Positions 1 to 10,318 of a stretch of DNA of 22,150 bases are shown here, piece after piece (the first letter of the stretch is position 1; the number at the start of each line of letters is the position of its first letter). Below the pieces are notes generated by a model. It was not told the DNA's origin. It made no database searches and saw nothing but the letters and a program-made list of their open reading frames with translations. The DNA comes from Ophiostoma sp. CBS 140.51. Taxonomy: Eukaryota; Ascomycota; Sordariomycetes; Ophiostomatales; Ophiostomataceae. A program made the position numbers and the translations under genes. The stretch is from contig JANSLP010000450.1 of the NCBI GenBank assembly GCA_029298735.1, forward strand, positions 1-22,150. The letters run 5' to 3'.

Positions 1-1544
1 TGAAGCTCCCGAGCCCCCGAAAGACCAGCCCGATCAAAATGCTTGTAAAAGAGACCAAAATGCCTCTTCTACAAGCATCACAGAAACCTCCTCAGAGGCA
101 ATCGTACGGGGCACGTTGAATCTCGATCTCATCACGTTCTCATTTCAATCATTACCAAATATTACGACACATGGCATCGTAAGTTTCCATGTGAGATATC
201 CCGCGCTCACCGCCAGGTATTGTTGTAAAACACGCTGTCATGCCTCCTTTTCAGCATTTTAACATGTGAAGGGCCGTCGTCAACTGCGGTTCCACGAAAA
301 TAGTGGATACTTTTTGTCGGACCGTGTCCGTGGGGGTTGCGGTTTCCGTAAGTTGGAGCAAATGGAAGGTGCCAGTTGCTATGCCTAGGCGAGATCGAAA
401 ACGTGGCAAGTTCACAGATTTTGCAGATAAAAGTTTCAAGAAGTAAAAGTAGAAAAAATGAAGATAGTATTGTTGTCAGAGATTAGCTACTTGACTTTTA
501 CAAGTGCAAACTGTCAAACCGTTTGGCTGGACAAACATTTCCCCAGTTTGTTTTGCTGCGGGGAGTTACAGTGAGATCTCACTCATCAAAACAGGCAGGT
601 ACGGCTGGCTCTGGCCTGAGCCCAGCCAGGAGAACAAAATCTGGGGGAAAGGAAGGACAAAGGTGGCACACCTGCATTGAGGTTCCAGGGCATGTCGGCC
701 TTGGGATCAGTCAGACAGGCACGAGCTTGTCCCTGTATTTCTGTATTTCCGTGTTATTGGTGACCTGTGATTGGCCGAAAAGCGGCGATGACGGCGCTCT
801 TGGTGGGCTAAATTGCGGCTCGTGACCCCAACTTTTTTGGTGTGTGTTGGTAGATTGGTGTGTTGGGGCCCTGGGCCTGCCATTAATGGCAGTCGCACAC
901 CGCTACCGGTCGTCGCGGACGACGCTCCTTCCCTCTGACGTCGAGCACACACACAGCTAATTTGGGGTAAATCTGCAGCGGCGCCTCCCGCCATTTGCCT
1001 TTCTCACGACCCAAGTCCGTCTTTCAGCCTCCAGCCGTCCGACAACCCCCGGAACTGCGCCTCGTGTTCTTTTGAGAGCGGTCTACAACTTCTGACCTCG
1101 AAATACGAACTCCGAACCTCTCTCCTCTTCCCACCTCACCTTGAGCATGGCTTCTGCCTCACGATCGCAAATCTCAACGCCTCAACCGGACACGACCTCA
1201 TAGATCTCAAAGACAATCTTTTCCTCGATGTGTCGACGACATACCCCACGTTACGACCTTTCTAGACTCAAATAGACGTCGACCGAATGTTGTTTGCGTA
1301 TAGAGTTGCTTGTCGAACGATCTCCGTGTCGAATCTCGCACCCGCGTTTGTATCTAGATTGCATTCCTTGACCTCCATTCCAGCGACCGAGCCTTTTCCC
1401 TCCGACGATTTGCATGTGCTTTTGTGCCTGGCTATGCCCTGCCGAATCCCACTTCGATTCCCTCCACAACACACCTCTCAGTAAACTACGACAACAACGA
1501 CTTCTCTCACAACACAAAATATTGCAACGACATAACACATCACC
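1..1544. other. Intergenic region and 5' leader of the patatin lipase gene
   Basis: I see no convincing gene here. Open frames on both strands are short, have no recognisable motif and lack an intron-joined continuation. The part from about 1020 to 1544 is C/T-rich on the plus strand, as is common in fungal promoters and leaders. It contains several ATGs upstream of the start at 1545: an 18-codon frame at 1147-1203, frames beginning at 1229 and 1287, and one at 1414-1641 that overlaps the lipase start in another frame. Whether they are transcribed depends on the unknown transcription start. Confidence 0.6.
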
Positions 1545-4500
1545 ATGGGGGACTTCCTCCTCTTGTCTCGCGACGGCAGCCGCGATGGCAACGCGCGACC
1601 AGGCAGCGTGCCGTCCATATACAGCCTTGCCGGTCTCTTGAAGCGGTCACGGGCGCAACAGAGCGCACCGGAGCCACCAAACGTCACACAGCGCATATCT
1701 TCCATAGCAACACGCCTTTCCGACTCGCTGAAAGCGCGCGTCAACCAGTCGCGGGAAGAGCGCCGCGTGGCTCAAGAGCGCCATGAACGCCAGCAGATCC
1801 TCGAGCTGCGGATGGCCAATGTATGTATTCTCCTTGTTTTATTATTCATGGACCCCGCTAACAAGTTAGGCCACAACATACAAAGAGTGGGAGGCAGCTG
1901 CCCGCCTTCTCGACGAGCTCGACGAACACGAAACGTGGAAAGCCAGCAGTGACAGCGACGAATTTTACAACCCGGACCTCATCAAGGCGCGCCTCAAGGA
2001 TCTGGAGGATGCACGCTTGTCGTCGGACATTCGGCGCATGATGCACCTCGTTCGCACGGCACTGTCTCGTGACGTCGGCGGTATCAGCAGCGCTGGTCTC
2101 TATAACCACACGCATACCGGCACCAAGTACCTGGTCGAACGGTATGCCAAGGCGTCGGTCGACTTGATCCATGCACTCGTCGACCGGACACGCAGTGCAG
2201 CAGCACTACCCAAGGGCCTGACACACCGTGAGATGCTGGACCAACTGTTGCTCGCGCGCCGTAGCTATGGACGCAGTGCCCTTGTGTTGAGTGGTGGCTC
2301 GGTATATGGCATGGCACACATTGGGGTGCTCAAGGCGCTCTTTGACCGCGGACTGTTGCCTCGCATCATCTCCGGCACGTCGGCCGGTTCGATTGTGGCA
2401 GCTGTTGTATGCACACGGACGGACGAGGAGATCCCAGCATTGTTGGCACGCTTTGCTCACGGCGATTTGGCCGTCTTTACGGACAAGGACAACCCGGACT
2501 CGTGGCTGACACACATTGGTCGTGCACTCCGATATGGTGCCTGGCACGACAGCCGGCATATTGCACGCGTGATGCGTGATCTCATGGGCGACATCACCTT
2601 CCAAGAAGCTTTCAATCGAACACGACGCATTCTGAATATCACAGTGTCGTCAAAGCCCGGCCTGCAGCTGCCGCCACTCCTCAACTATCTGACTGCGCCC
2701 GACGTCATCATCTGGTCGGCTGTGGTTGCCTCCTGCTCGATCCCCGGCGTGTTCGACCCGCGGCCGCTCCTTGTCCGCGATGCCGAGACGGGCGAGCACG
2801 TCCCCTGGGATCCGGCCGAGCAGCTGTGGATCGACGGCTCGCTTGACAACGATGTGCCTGTCGAACGCCTGGGCGAGATGCTGAACGTCAACCACTTTAT
2901 CGTCTCCCAAACAAACCCGCACATTGTGCTGTTTGTGAGCAACGACGAAAAGGTGGATGCACCGCACGACAACGGCGGCGGCGCGTCAAAACTGTCCATC
3001 AGCGAAATTTTGTACACACTCGGCTGGCTCAGCAAGTCCGAGGCTATCTATTATCTCGAGACACTTGTCGATATGGGCCTCTTCCGTGGCGGCCTGAGCA
3101 TGCTCCTGCAAATGCTCAACCAGCGCTACACCGCTGACATCAACATCTTGCCGCGTATGAGCCTGGCATGGGGCACCAACCTGATCCGCAACCCGACCAC
3201 TGAGTTTATGCTGGAAGCCTGTCGCGTCGGCGAGCAGGCCACGTGGCCCAGCATCTCGCGCATCGAGCAGGCGTGTGCTGTCGAGTTGGCTCTCGATAAA
3301 GCTGTGCACACTTTGCGGGAGCGCATCGCATTTAGTGACAGCCAAGTGAATTTGCGGCGCTTCTTTACCGGATCATATGAGCTAGGCGTGCGCGGCAACA
3401 GTTTGAACGGCGGTGCCCCTCTCGTAGGAGTCGATGATACCCTCCCTGCTGCTGGGGCGAGCGCCGCCTGCACAGTTGACAGCAACGACGGCGACACGGA
3501 CCCGACTTCAGTTAACAACATGATGTCCCCGCTGGCCACCCTTCATTTATCACCATCCTTTACACGCAGCCGCTCGCCCATTGCCTACCGCCAGAGCCAG
3601 CACCACCACAGCCACCAACTGCACAACCAGAGCGGGAGCCACCACCGGCGGCACAAGCGCCGCGGATCGGGCGGCAGTATTCAGTTGTCGGCTCGGCGGA
3701 GGCACAACCGGCACGCTCTCGAGACGATCTTGAGTGAGGATGTCGGTGCCACGCAAGATTCTGACGGCCACAATGTGGACGACAACGGACTATCCTTGGC
3801 GGCTCGTCGCGGCATGGCTGATATGAATTTGTCGGCCTTGTTCGATGGGCGTGTGGGTAGTGGTGCTCCGGGCGACAGCAGCGGCCGCCCACGACTGACA
3901 CACAGTGTTAGCTACTATGGCGTGCCTCCACACATGACAACTCAAGTGGCCGGTGCTGGCTACTCCCATCACCACAATCACAACTTCAACCACCGCTCGC
4001 CGGCATCATATCGTGGTGCCGTCAAGCAGAACAGTTTGCAGCAGCTACCCATGTCGACGACACACTCCAACACGCAGACACCATCGCCAACCACGTCTTT
4101 CACTCGTAAGGGCTACAACTGGGGCTTTGGTGATCGGTCGGTTGGTGGTCTGACACCGTTTACCCACCTGGGTGCCCCTGACTACAACAACAACGGCGAG
4201 GCAGACGAAGATGATTCGCCGATTTTGCAGATGAAGGCCCGGCAGCGCAGACAACGACGGAACTCGTCGACCAGTTCGGCGGTCTCGGCCGTTTCAGCGG
4301 CAGCAGCAGCGGCTGTGGCGGCAGCGCACCATGCAGTGATGCAGGCTGTCAGCGGGACTGGGAGCGCTTCTGGCGCACCCTCCACAATCACCGAGCCCCA
4401 GTCACCACGTGCACAGCGGATGCAGCCGATCCCTTCGTCTTCTGCTCTCCCTACAATGACTCGAGTGTCGAACACGACATGGTATCCTGGTGTTGTACCT

Positions 4501-4998
4501 GCTCCGACACTGCCCCGTCGGGCCTCAAAGGACGATACATCCGAAGAGACCCAAGAAGACGGCGAAGATGACACGAGCGGTGACTACGATCCGTACGACA
4601 ATGAGGAGGGCCCAAGTAATAAAGTTCCCGTCAAGGCATCTTACACACCACCTCGCCAAGTTCGGCTGATGCGCCGCTGCAAATCTGTGCCCGCCATGGC
4701 TGTCAATGATGGACACGGAGAGAAGGGCAAGCAGCGCTCAAAGCATCATCATCAACACGTCGCCGCTCTTAATGCCCCGCCTCGTACTCCACCGTCCAAG
4801 AGACGCAATCTATCACAAGAGTCGGTCGAGCATGACCACACCGAAGTGGAGGTCCACTCTGGTGAAGACAACGACGACAACAATGACAACGGCAACGACT
4901 CGGACGCTGATGATAGTGATGTCTTTATGCGAGGAAGTGGACGGCGTGCTCAGCAGAAGCCCATGTTTCCTGCAGCAGCCGAAGCGGCGAGCGACTGA
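1545..4998 (+). CDS. Patatin-domain triacylglycerol lipase, Tgl4/Tgl5 type
   Basis: Predicted lipid hydrolase acting on stored neutral lipid (triacylglycerol, possibly with lysophospholipid acyltransfer activity), expected at the lipid droplet by family analogy. Exons are 1545-1820 and 1870-4998, giving 1134 aa. The 49-nt intron has donor GTATGT and ends CTAACAAGTTAG, phase 0. The start sits in a strong context (CACCATGG). Residues 94-200 match the conserved region that precedes the patatin fold in fungal Tgl3/4/5 (DUF3336), beginning TYKEWEAAARLLDELD. The patatin domain follows: glycine-rich oxyanion loop SGGSVYG near 233-239, nucleophile elbow GTSAGS with Ser263, and the DGS motif with Asp414 completing the Ser-Asp dyad. 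From about residue 590 to the end the protein is low-complexity: His-rich, Ser/Arg, an alanine run and Asp/Asn-rich stretches, probably disordered and a likely site of regulation. The family call is firm; assignment to one yeast paralogue is not. The C-terminus is uncertain because the frame continues after the TGA. Confidence 0.93.
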
Positions 4999-5181
4999 CT
5001 CGCTTCGAGTAGCCTTGCCGTCGACAACGACTCATCTGGCAGCAACTGGCATAGTGGCATTGACGAGCCGGACGACAACCATGACCACAATCACAGTCGA
5101 CGAACCAGTCATGCCAGCCAACGAAAGACGGCCATCAGCCCATCGACCGGAAGTGAAGATGAAGGATGGATGGGGTGGTGA
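4999..5181 (+). other. In-frame 60-codon continuation after the lipase UGA
   Basis: Directly after TGA at 4996-4998 the same frame stays open for 60 sense codons and ends at TGA 5179-5181. The encoded peptide starts LASSSLAVDNDSSG and ends GSEDEGWMGW. It is Ser/Asp/His/Asn-rich, like the lipase tail before the stop, and 36 of 60 codons end in G or C. The TGA lies inside ACTGAC (4994-4999), a consensus fungal branch site, followed 11 nt later by TAG at 5010-5012. A 48-nt intron 4965-5012 would remove the stop and keep the frame, although its donor (GTTTCC) is poor. Translational readthrough of UGA-C, a recent nonsense change, or an ordinary 3' UTR are the alternatives. Confidence 0.4.
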
Positions 5182-5416
5182 TATACGTGGCATTTACCTA
5201 CATATATGAGGACTTGGGAAGCATTTATGGAAACGAACATATGAGGGAGATATTTCACAACGTTGCATCGTGCATAGCATTTGAGGACATGGATAGCATT
5301 TGAGAGGTTGCATAGTCATAGCATTTATTTGATATTTTCAAAAATCAACTTCATTGTATGTGCATTATTGGGTATCTATTCTTCGTAAGTAAATATGTAC
5401 AATATCAAAAGAAAGA
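5182..5416. other. Convergent 3' intergenic region with short AGCATTT repeats
   Basis: This AT-rich stretch lies between the convergent lipase and alpha/beta-hydrolase genes and should hold both polyadenylation regions. The 12-mer ATAGCATTTGAG occurs exactly twice (5274-5285 and 5293-5304). Related copies occur at 5318-5326 (ATAGCATTT) and 5219-5227 (AAGCATTTA). No gene is seen. Confidence 0.5.
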
Positions 5417-7003
5417 CTACAGTGTCTTCGGTGTCGAAGCCTCGCCGTCCGTCTTCACCCCCTCTGTCAAGTCGACTGCAAACTTGCCAATGGCCTCTTG
5501 CAGCTCATAGTACGTCCGCCCCTCAGCCCAGAAGTGGCCGGCCGTGGGTACTTCGAGAGCATGGAACAATGGCTGCTTTGCAGCAGGCGACGCTTGCGAG
5601 ACGATGGCCGACGATGCCGTCAGTCCTGCTGCCCATGTCCGCATCTTTTTGAGCGAGACAAACCCGTCGGCATCGCCGTATACTACAAGTGACGGGTTGC
5701 ACGCAAATTTGTCATTGGTGTCGGGACTGCTGATAGCCCGGTCTGTGACGACGGCAACATCATCTTTGCCGTCACCATGAGCCACATCGGCCAATGTTTC
5801 GTCCGTCGGTGGTGGCGCCCGCTTCCGCTTGAAGAACCCGCCGCCACTGGCCGCAGCTGCTGCACCAAAGGACATGGTCGCCAAACTGGTGGCCAGCCCG
5901 ACGGGTGGAGAAACCAAAAGGTAGGCTGGGCGCGCGGCGACCAGGCCCGTCACGGCCGACAGCGTTGACGACTTGGCGTCGTCCTCCACTGCTGGTTCGT
6001 CCTTGTGGGTGCTGTGTCTTACGCGAGCCAACAGGCCCGAGACGCCTCTCCCACTGCCTTCTCCATCGCTGTGGGCTTCGTTGCCACTGTGAGACCGGAC
6101 GTGTGAGTTGGCATGGCCGTTGCCGCTGCTGCTGCGCCCATGGCCGTGTCCACGATGGTCGCCAGACAGAGAACGTCGTGGTGATGTGGGAGACGTCAAT
6201 ATGTGCCGCATCGACCCGCCGGCGCTTCCCCCAGAAACTTCATGGCTCTTCCTCCGCCAGCTATCATCGTCCGTGCCACCTGTGCGCACGCCCATGCTCA
6301 AGCGTGCCTCGCCGCGACGGGCTTTCGTGGGTGAAGTCTTTGCTGGAGAGGAGGCAGCGGCAGAGGCAGCGGCTGCAAAGTCGGCGTTCTGGATGGCGGC
6401 CCAGCGTGCAGCCCGCAAGCGCACTTCAGCTGCTGGTGAGCCGCGCAGTGGACGCACAAAGTTGGCGAGAATAGTAGCGAGAGGTGGAAGGAGGGTCGTG
6501 ACCATGGCGCCGTACGAGTAGCCGGCAAATAGGAGAGTTGGTGACGGCGGTGTCGACGGCGGTACAGAGGTCGGACCGACCCGTGCCAGCTCCTTCTCGC
6601 CGTAAGGATCGAGATAGTGTGCAAAGTAGTACAGGAACCCGGCAATCGTCATGTAGTCACCCGTCTCGGGCTTGGCCGTCCACGAGGTGCGGCCCTGTGG
6701 TTTGCGCCCTGCGCCGCGGAAATTGAATGTTGCGACGACAAACGAGGAGGTGGATGATAGTAGCGTCTGGGTCACCATTTTTACGATTGGATCGTTGTAA
6801 GAGCCGCCCATGGGTGCATACGGGTGGGCGACGATGGCTGCATGGCCGCGCCAGCGGGGAAGACGAGCATTGGAGGACGAGGAGCCGCCCGTCGCGACGG
6901 CGAGAATGGATGGTGGCAGATAGATGCGGCAGTCGAGTGGTGTGCCGTCGTGGATGCTGGGCAGCGTCAAAGTGAGCGCCGGATCGGGGAGAGCTTCGTC
7001 CAT
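5417..7003 (-). CDS. Alpha/beta-hydrolase (COG2945-like), substrate unknown
   Basis: Single-exon gene of 528 aa. The N-terminal half matches the alpha/beta-hydrolase group that includes bacterial COG2945 proteins: HPYAPMGGSYND at residues 60-71 corresponds to the family's HPHP..GG loop, then FNFRGAGRKPQG at 93-104, and the nucleophile elbow GYSYGA with Ser163. The probable acid is in VYGDADGF (Asp444 or Asp446) and the catalytic His is His490 in PTAGHFW, so the triad is complete. Between strands of the fold, residues 190-355 form a long insertion rich in Ser, Gly, His and Arg, probably disordered. A second short insertion of Ala/Gly and Lys/Arg lies near 380-430. There is no signal peptide or membrane segment, so it is likely cytosolic. 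It is convergent with the patatin lipase, but a shared role is only a guess. Confidence 0.88.
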   Translation of the reverse strand: MDEALPDPALTLTLPSIHDGTPLDCRIYLPPSILAVATGGSSSSNARLPRWRGHAAIVAHPYAPMGGSYNDPIVKMVTQTLLSSTSSFVVATFNFRGAGRKPQGRTSWTAKPETGDYMTIAGFLYYFAHYLDPYGEKELARVGPTSVPPSTPPSPTLLFAGYSYGAMVTTLLPPLATILANFVRPLRGSPAAEVRLRAARWAAIQNADFAAAASAAASSPAKTSPTKARRGEARLSMGVRTGGTDDDSWRRKSHEVSGGSAGGSMRHILTSPTSPRRSLSGDHRGHGHGRSSSGNGHANSHVRSHSGNEAHSDGEGSGRGVSGLLARVRHSTHKDEPAVEDDAKSSTLSAVTGLVAARPAYLLVSPPVGLATSLATMSFGAAAAASGGGFFKRKRAPPPTDETLADVAHGDGKDDVAVVTDRAISSPDTNDKFACNPSLVVYGDADGFVSLKKMRTWAAGLTASSAIVSQASPAAKQPLFHALEVPTAGHFWAEGRTYYELQEAIGKFAVDLTEGVKTDGEASTPKTL

Positions 7004-7795
7004 GACGGTGATAGAGATGAGAGGTTGGGGATGGAGGGTATTGAGGGGGTCGGAGGAGTGAAGATAAGTTCGGTTGAGATCGAGGTCGAGTCAATTCGAT
7101 CGAGGCTAGGGACGCAAACGTTTAAGACAGTTTCTCTTTTGTCATCGCTTGCTATCCATTGACCGCGTGTTATGAGTCCCGGCAGACGCGGGAGGCTGGA
7201 GGCGGGATAAGTAGGGACGAAAGGCTGGCGATAAGAGGAGGATCGTGAATTGACTTGAGTTTAAGCTGTTGCCTTCGGCGTGGCTTTGTTTTGATTGTGT
7301 CGGAATGGCGGGGGCGCTGCGGCGGCAGGCACGTTCTCCAAGCCTTGCAGGGCGCTGTTCGCCAGGCCTCGGCGGTATTTTTAGCGTGCCACAGCGCGTT
7401 ATTTTCAGGCCATGTCCCTGCAAATCTAGCGAATCTAGGTCCAAAATTGACGTCATTTAGCTCTGTGATAAAGCTCGGTCGGCAATCTTTCAGAGGGAAG
7501 CGCTGGAGCAGACTTTTTACAGTGCCGAGGCATACATTGGGATTCGCCTTCTCAGTTTCTTCATCAACAAGAGCCTTCCCACCACCGTCAACGACGTCTT
7601 GAATTTTTAATTGAATTAATTCATGTATAGCTTATATCCGTATTGTTTATCAATACCATAACGCCCGTGTTTGCTGTTTAGAAATACAAAGTTGTCCCAT
7701 CTTTCAACGCCGAAACAAAATCAATCTTCACGATCCGTCTCATCTTATCTGATCTCATCGTCGATCATTGTAACACAATCGACGGTTCTCACGTC
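7004..7795. other. Intergenic region, promoter of the alpha/beta-hydrolase
   Basis: This lies between the 3' end of the SurE-type gene and the start of the hydrolase gene, both on the minus strand. Small open frames occur on both strands but show no motif or splice-supported extension. I see no RNA gene or repeat array. The part next to 7004 should contain the hydrolase promoter, but no clear TATA element was found. Confidence 0.5.
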
Positions 7796-9067
7796 TCACA
7801 ACAACGTGGCCAAGACAGCCACGCCCGCCGTCAGTGCCAAGAGCGTCGACGACGACAAGTTCTTCAGCACACTCAGACGACTCCCACCCGACTTAGCCGC
7901 CGAGTTGGTGCTGGCCGCTCCGTTGCCTCCAGTCGTGCTCGTGCTCGCACCGCCCGCCACGCTTGCATTTGCGCCCAATCCGCCTACCAAGTTCGTCGCA
8001 TTGTTGAGCTGCACCATGTCGGGCAGAAGTGCCGTGTAGGGATCGACCAGGCTGCTCTCGCCGTAGGGCGCATCATAGTCGATTGTAAACAGTACGACCG
8101 AACTCTTGCAGTCGCTATTGAGCACCTCCACCTCGCCCGGCAAGCTGCAGTCGCCATTGATGCACATGTTGGTGCCGTCGTCGGCGAAATTGGCCGAGCC
8201 AAAGATGCCCGTGTCGTTATTAAAGACAGCTTTGCTGGTGAAGGCGCCGTCACCAGTCATGCGGGCACGGATGTAGGGTGGGTTGACACAGGAGTCGTCG
8301 GTGAAGCTCGAGATGAGCGGGAAGTTGACGCTGACGCCGTAGCCTAGGGGCAGGATGCGCCCAGTCGAGCTGTTTGAGGACGAATGTGCCTTGTCGATGA
8401 AAGCTTGGGCGAGGTTGGCCGCAAGGCGACCCATGATGGTCGCCGGGTCTTGGAGGCCGGCTTTTGTCGACGACTGGATATCATAGTAGGCCGTCTGTGT
8501 GCCGTAAGTGCCTGCATAGCCGATGGCCGGGATACCGCGTGCAATCGCTGTCTGGGTAGCGCCCAGCGTGCCTGATATGCCGTACAGGAAGGGGCCAATG
8601 TTGGGTCCGTAGTTGGGGCCTGCCATCACCAAATCGGGCACACTGAAATTCGCGTGGTTGGGGAGCACGTAGTCGAGCGCCACCAGCACCTGTGTCGCTG
8701 GCGAGCCGTTGTAGTACCAAATGTGGTCGTCGTTGGGGTCGGTGCCGATCGAGGGTGCGCCGCTCTTGACAATGCCAAACTCGGAGTCGCTCGTCAGCTT
8801 GGCGTTGTTAGCAAAGATGAGTCGTGAGCCCTGGCCGGACTGGTCGCTTGACGATGCGACAATGTAGCAGTTGTGGCCGAGGGCCGTCATGGCGTGGTAC
8901 ATGGCGCGAATGTTGGCCGTGCCGAAGCCGTCGTCGTTCTAAAAAAAAGGTGATTAGCAGGCAATATGCAGAGAGAAATGGAGACTTGCACTCACCGTGA
9001 TGAGGACATTGAGGCCCTGGACGCTCACAGCCAGCGTGAGACTGGCGACGAGTGATGTTGTCTTCAT
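7796..9067 (-). CDS. SurE-type phosphatase/nucleotidase, secreted and probably GPI-anchored
   Basis: Predicted metal-dependent phosphomonoesterase of the SurE family (5'/3'-nucleotidase or acid phosphatase). Exons on the minus strand are 9067-8996 and 8938-7796, giving 404 aa. The 57-nt intron (8939-8995) has donor GTGAGT and an acceptor after a T-run, phase 0. The splice is decisive because it joins LNVLIT to NDDGFG and recreates the SurE N-terminal motif, with metal ligands at Asp26 and Asp27. SDQSGQGS around residue 58 and AGPNYGPN around 130-137 match the other SurE ligand regions. Residues 1-18 (MKTTSLVASLTLAVSVQG) form a signal peptide. The C-terminus has a Gly/Ser/Ala-rich spacer and then a hydrophobic tail ending LALTAGVAVLATLL, the pattern of a GPI-attachment signal. 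Several N-glycosylation sequons are present. Bacterial SurE is cytosolic, so this is the fungal secreted branch. The physiological substrate cannot be read from the sequence. Confidence 0.9.
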
Positions 9068-9922
9068 GGCGATGGTGATTGTGCGACGGTGCGAAGGGGG
9101 ATGTGGAGGGAAGTCGGAGAATAATTTGATCGTGAAGAAATGCACTGCTTTTATTGTTTCCAATTTCGAGCGTACAGCTGCCTCTCGTTTGATGTAGATT
9201 GCTGTGCCACTTGTGCGCTGTCCGATTTGCTGGCTGTGTTGCGCCGCCCGTGTCTATCGAGTGTTATGCGAGCTTGTGCCGACAAGCCGTGTAAAGGTCG
9301 CGAAAGTAAACGAAGAAGCTGGGATGTTGAAGAATGAATTGAATGAAGAAAAAGGAGAGAAAAGAAAAAAGGTAGCACGTCCCTCGACCCCAGACGAAAG
9401 ATGTAGCGAGTTTGCGCAGATCCCCAGACCTAGAGCGCACGGGATGGGCAATCGAGGGAATATTGGTAGGATACGAGGGTTCAAAGTCGAATATGGTCGA
9501 GGTTTAGTCGCAAAAGGAAAAAGAGGAGACGTAGGGACTGGTCTAGACGCATCTAGCTCGATGGCAATAGCTGCCGCTCGCTCAATTGTCACCTTGTAGC
9601 ACGTGCTGTGTTCCCATTTTGTGTCTGGTCTAGCCTTTCGCAGAACTTCCATTTTGGGAAGGCAAGCCAAGGCGGTGTCCGGCGGTGCCTGAATCGTTCC
9701 TGCCTTGCCTGTCTACAATCGCAATTGCCTTTTGTGTGCATGGTGAGCGGTCGCTCCTTCCTCTGATTGTTTGATTATTGCGGAAGCGCTTCGTCCCTCA
9801 GCGCTCTTGCTATTTTCAAAACATCGGGATCAATTCAGTTCGACCTCACTCCTCGATTGCATTTGCGTTTGGGAAAAGCTTCATAACTGCACAAAACTAG
9901 CAGCGCTTCTACAATCACAAAT
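9068..9922. other. Intergenic region, promoter of the SurE-type gene
   Basis: No supported gene is present. Overlapping open frames on both strands at 9200-9670 encode Lys/Glu- or Pro/Ser-rich peptides that follow from the purine-rich tract at 9333-9372. That tract is pyrimidine-rich in the sense of the minus-strand gene, as is common in fungal promoters. The right part is AT-rich flank of the tRNA gene. Confidence 0.5.
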
Positions 9923-9994
9923 GGGCTTGTGGTTTAGTGGTATAATTTTCCCTTAGCATGGGAAAGGTCCTGGGTTCGATTCCCAGCAAGTCCA
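9923..9994 (+). tRNA. tRNA-Ala(AGC): tRNA-Ala, anticodon AGC
   Basis: A complete 72-nt cloverleaf without intron. The acceptor stem pairs GGGCTTG with CAAGTCC and discriminator A; pair 3-70 is G-U, the classic alanine identity element. The anticodon stem TTCCC/GGGAA encloses loop TTAGCAT, placing anticodon AGC at 9955-9957. The T arm is CTGGG-TTCGATT-CCCAG. Internal promoters are visible: A box at 9930-9940 and B box GGTTCGATTCC at 9973-9983. The D stem is weak, with G-T at 10-25 and a T-T mismatch at 13-22. CCA is not encoded, as expected in eukaryotes. Confidence 0.96.
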
Positions 9995-10000
9995 TTTTTT
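9995..10000 (+). terminator. Pol III T-run terminator of tRNA-Ala
   Basis: Six consecutive T residues directly follow the discriminator base of the tRNA, the usual RNA polymerase III termination signal. Confidence 0.85.
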
Positions 10001-10318
10001 GTCGTTCTGTTCTAGGTGCAGTTACGTATATGATTTTGTTTTACTTTTTTTGTAAAGTTGCCATACATTTTTTAAACAGGTTGAACTTTTAAAGAGTTTG
10101 CATATTATTCCGCCCTAATCCCAGAACTTATCCCTTTGAAAGATGAAGCACTGCCTGCCATCAATATTAGACACAAAAGTTATATCACGTTCTTTCGGAC
10201 CCTGTAACTGAACTAACAATTTTAAGCTTCACATCATTCGGTCTAGACCGACTGGACCCTTGCCCACCACACATCGTCCATTACACACCATTTGATTGGA
10301 TCATAATAACGCCCACCC
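10001..10318. other. Spacer between tRNA-Ala and transporter A
   Basis: AT-rich sequence with no open frame of note. It should contain the 3' UTR and polyadenylation region of the minus-strand transporter gene that ends at 10319. Confidence 0.5.

Noticed and set aside
4706..5209. 167-codon plus-strand frame overlapping the end of the lipase
   Set aside because: Thr-rich peptide in another frame over Asp/Asn repeats. The lipase frame explains the sequence.
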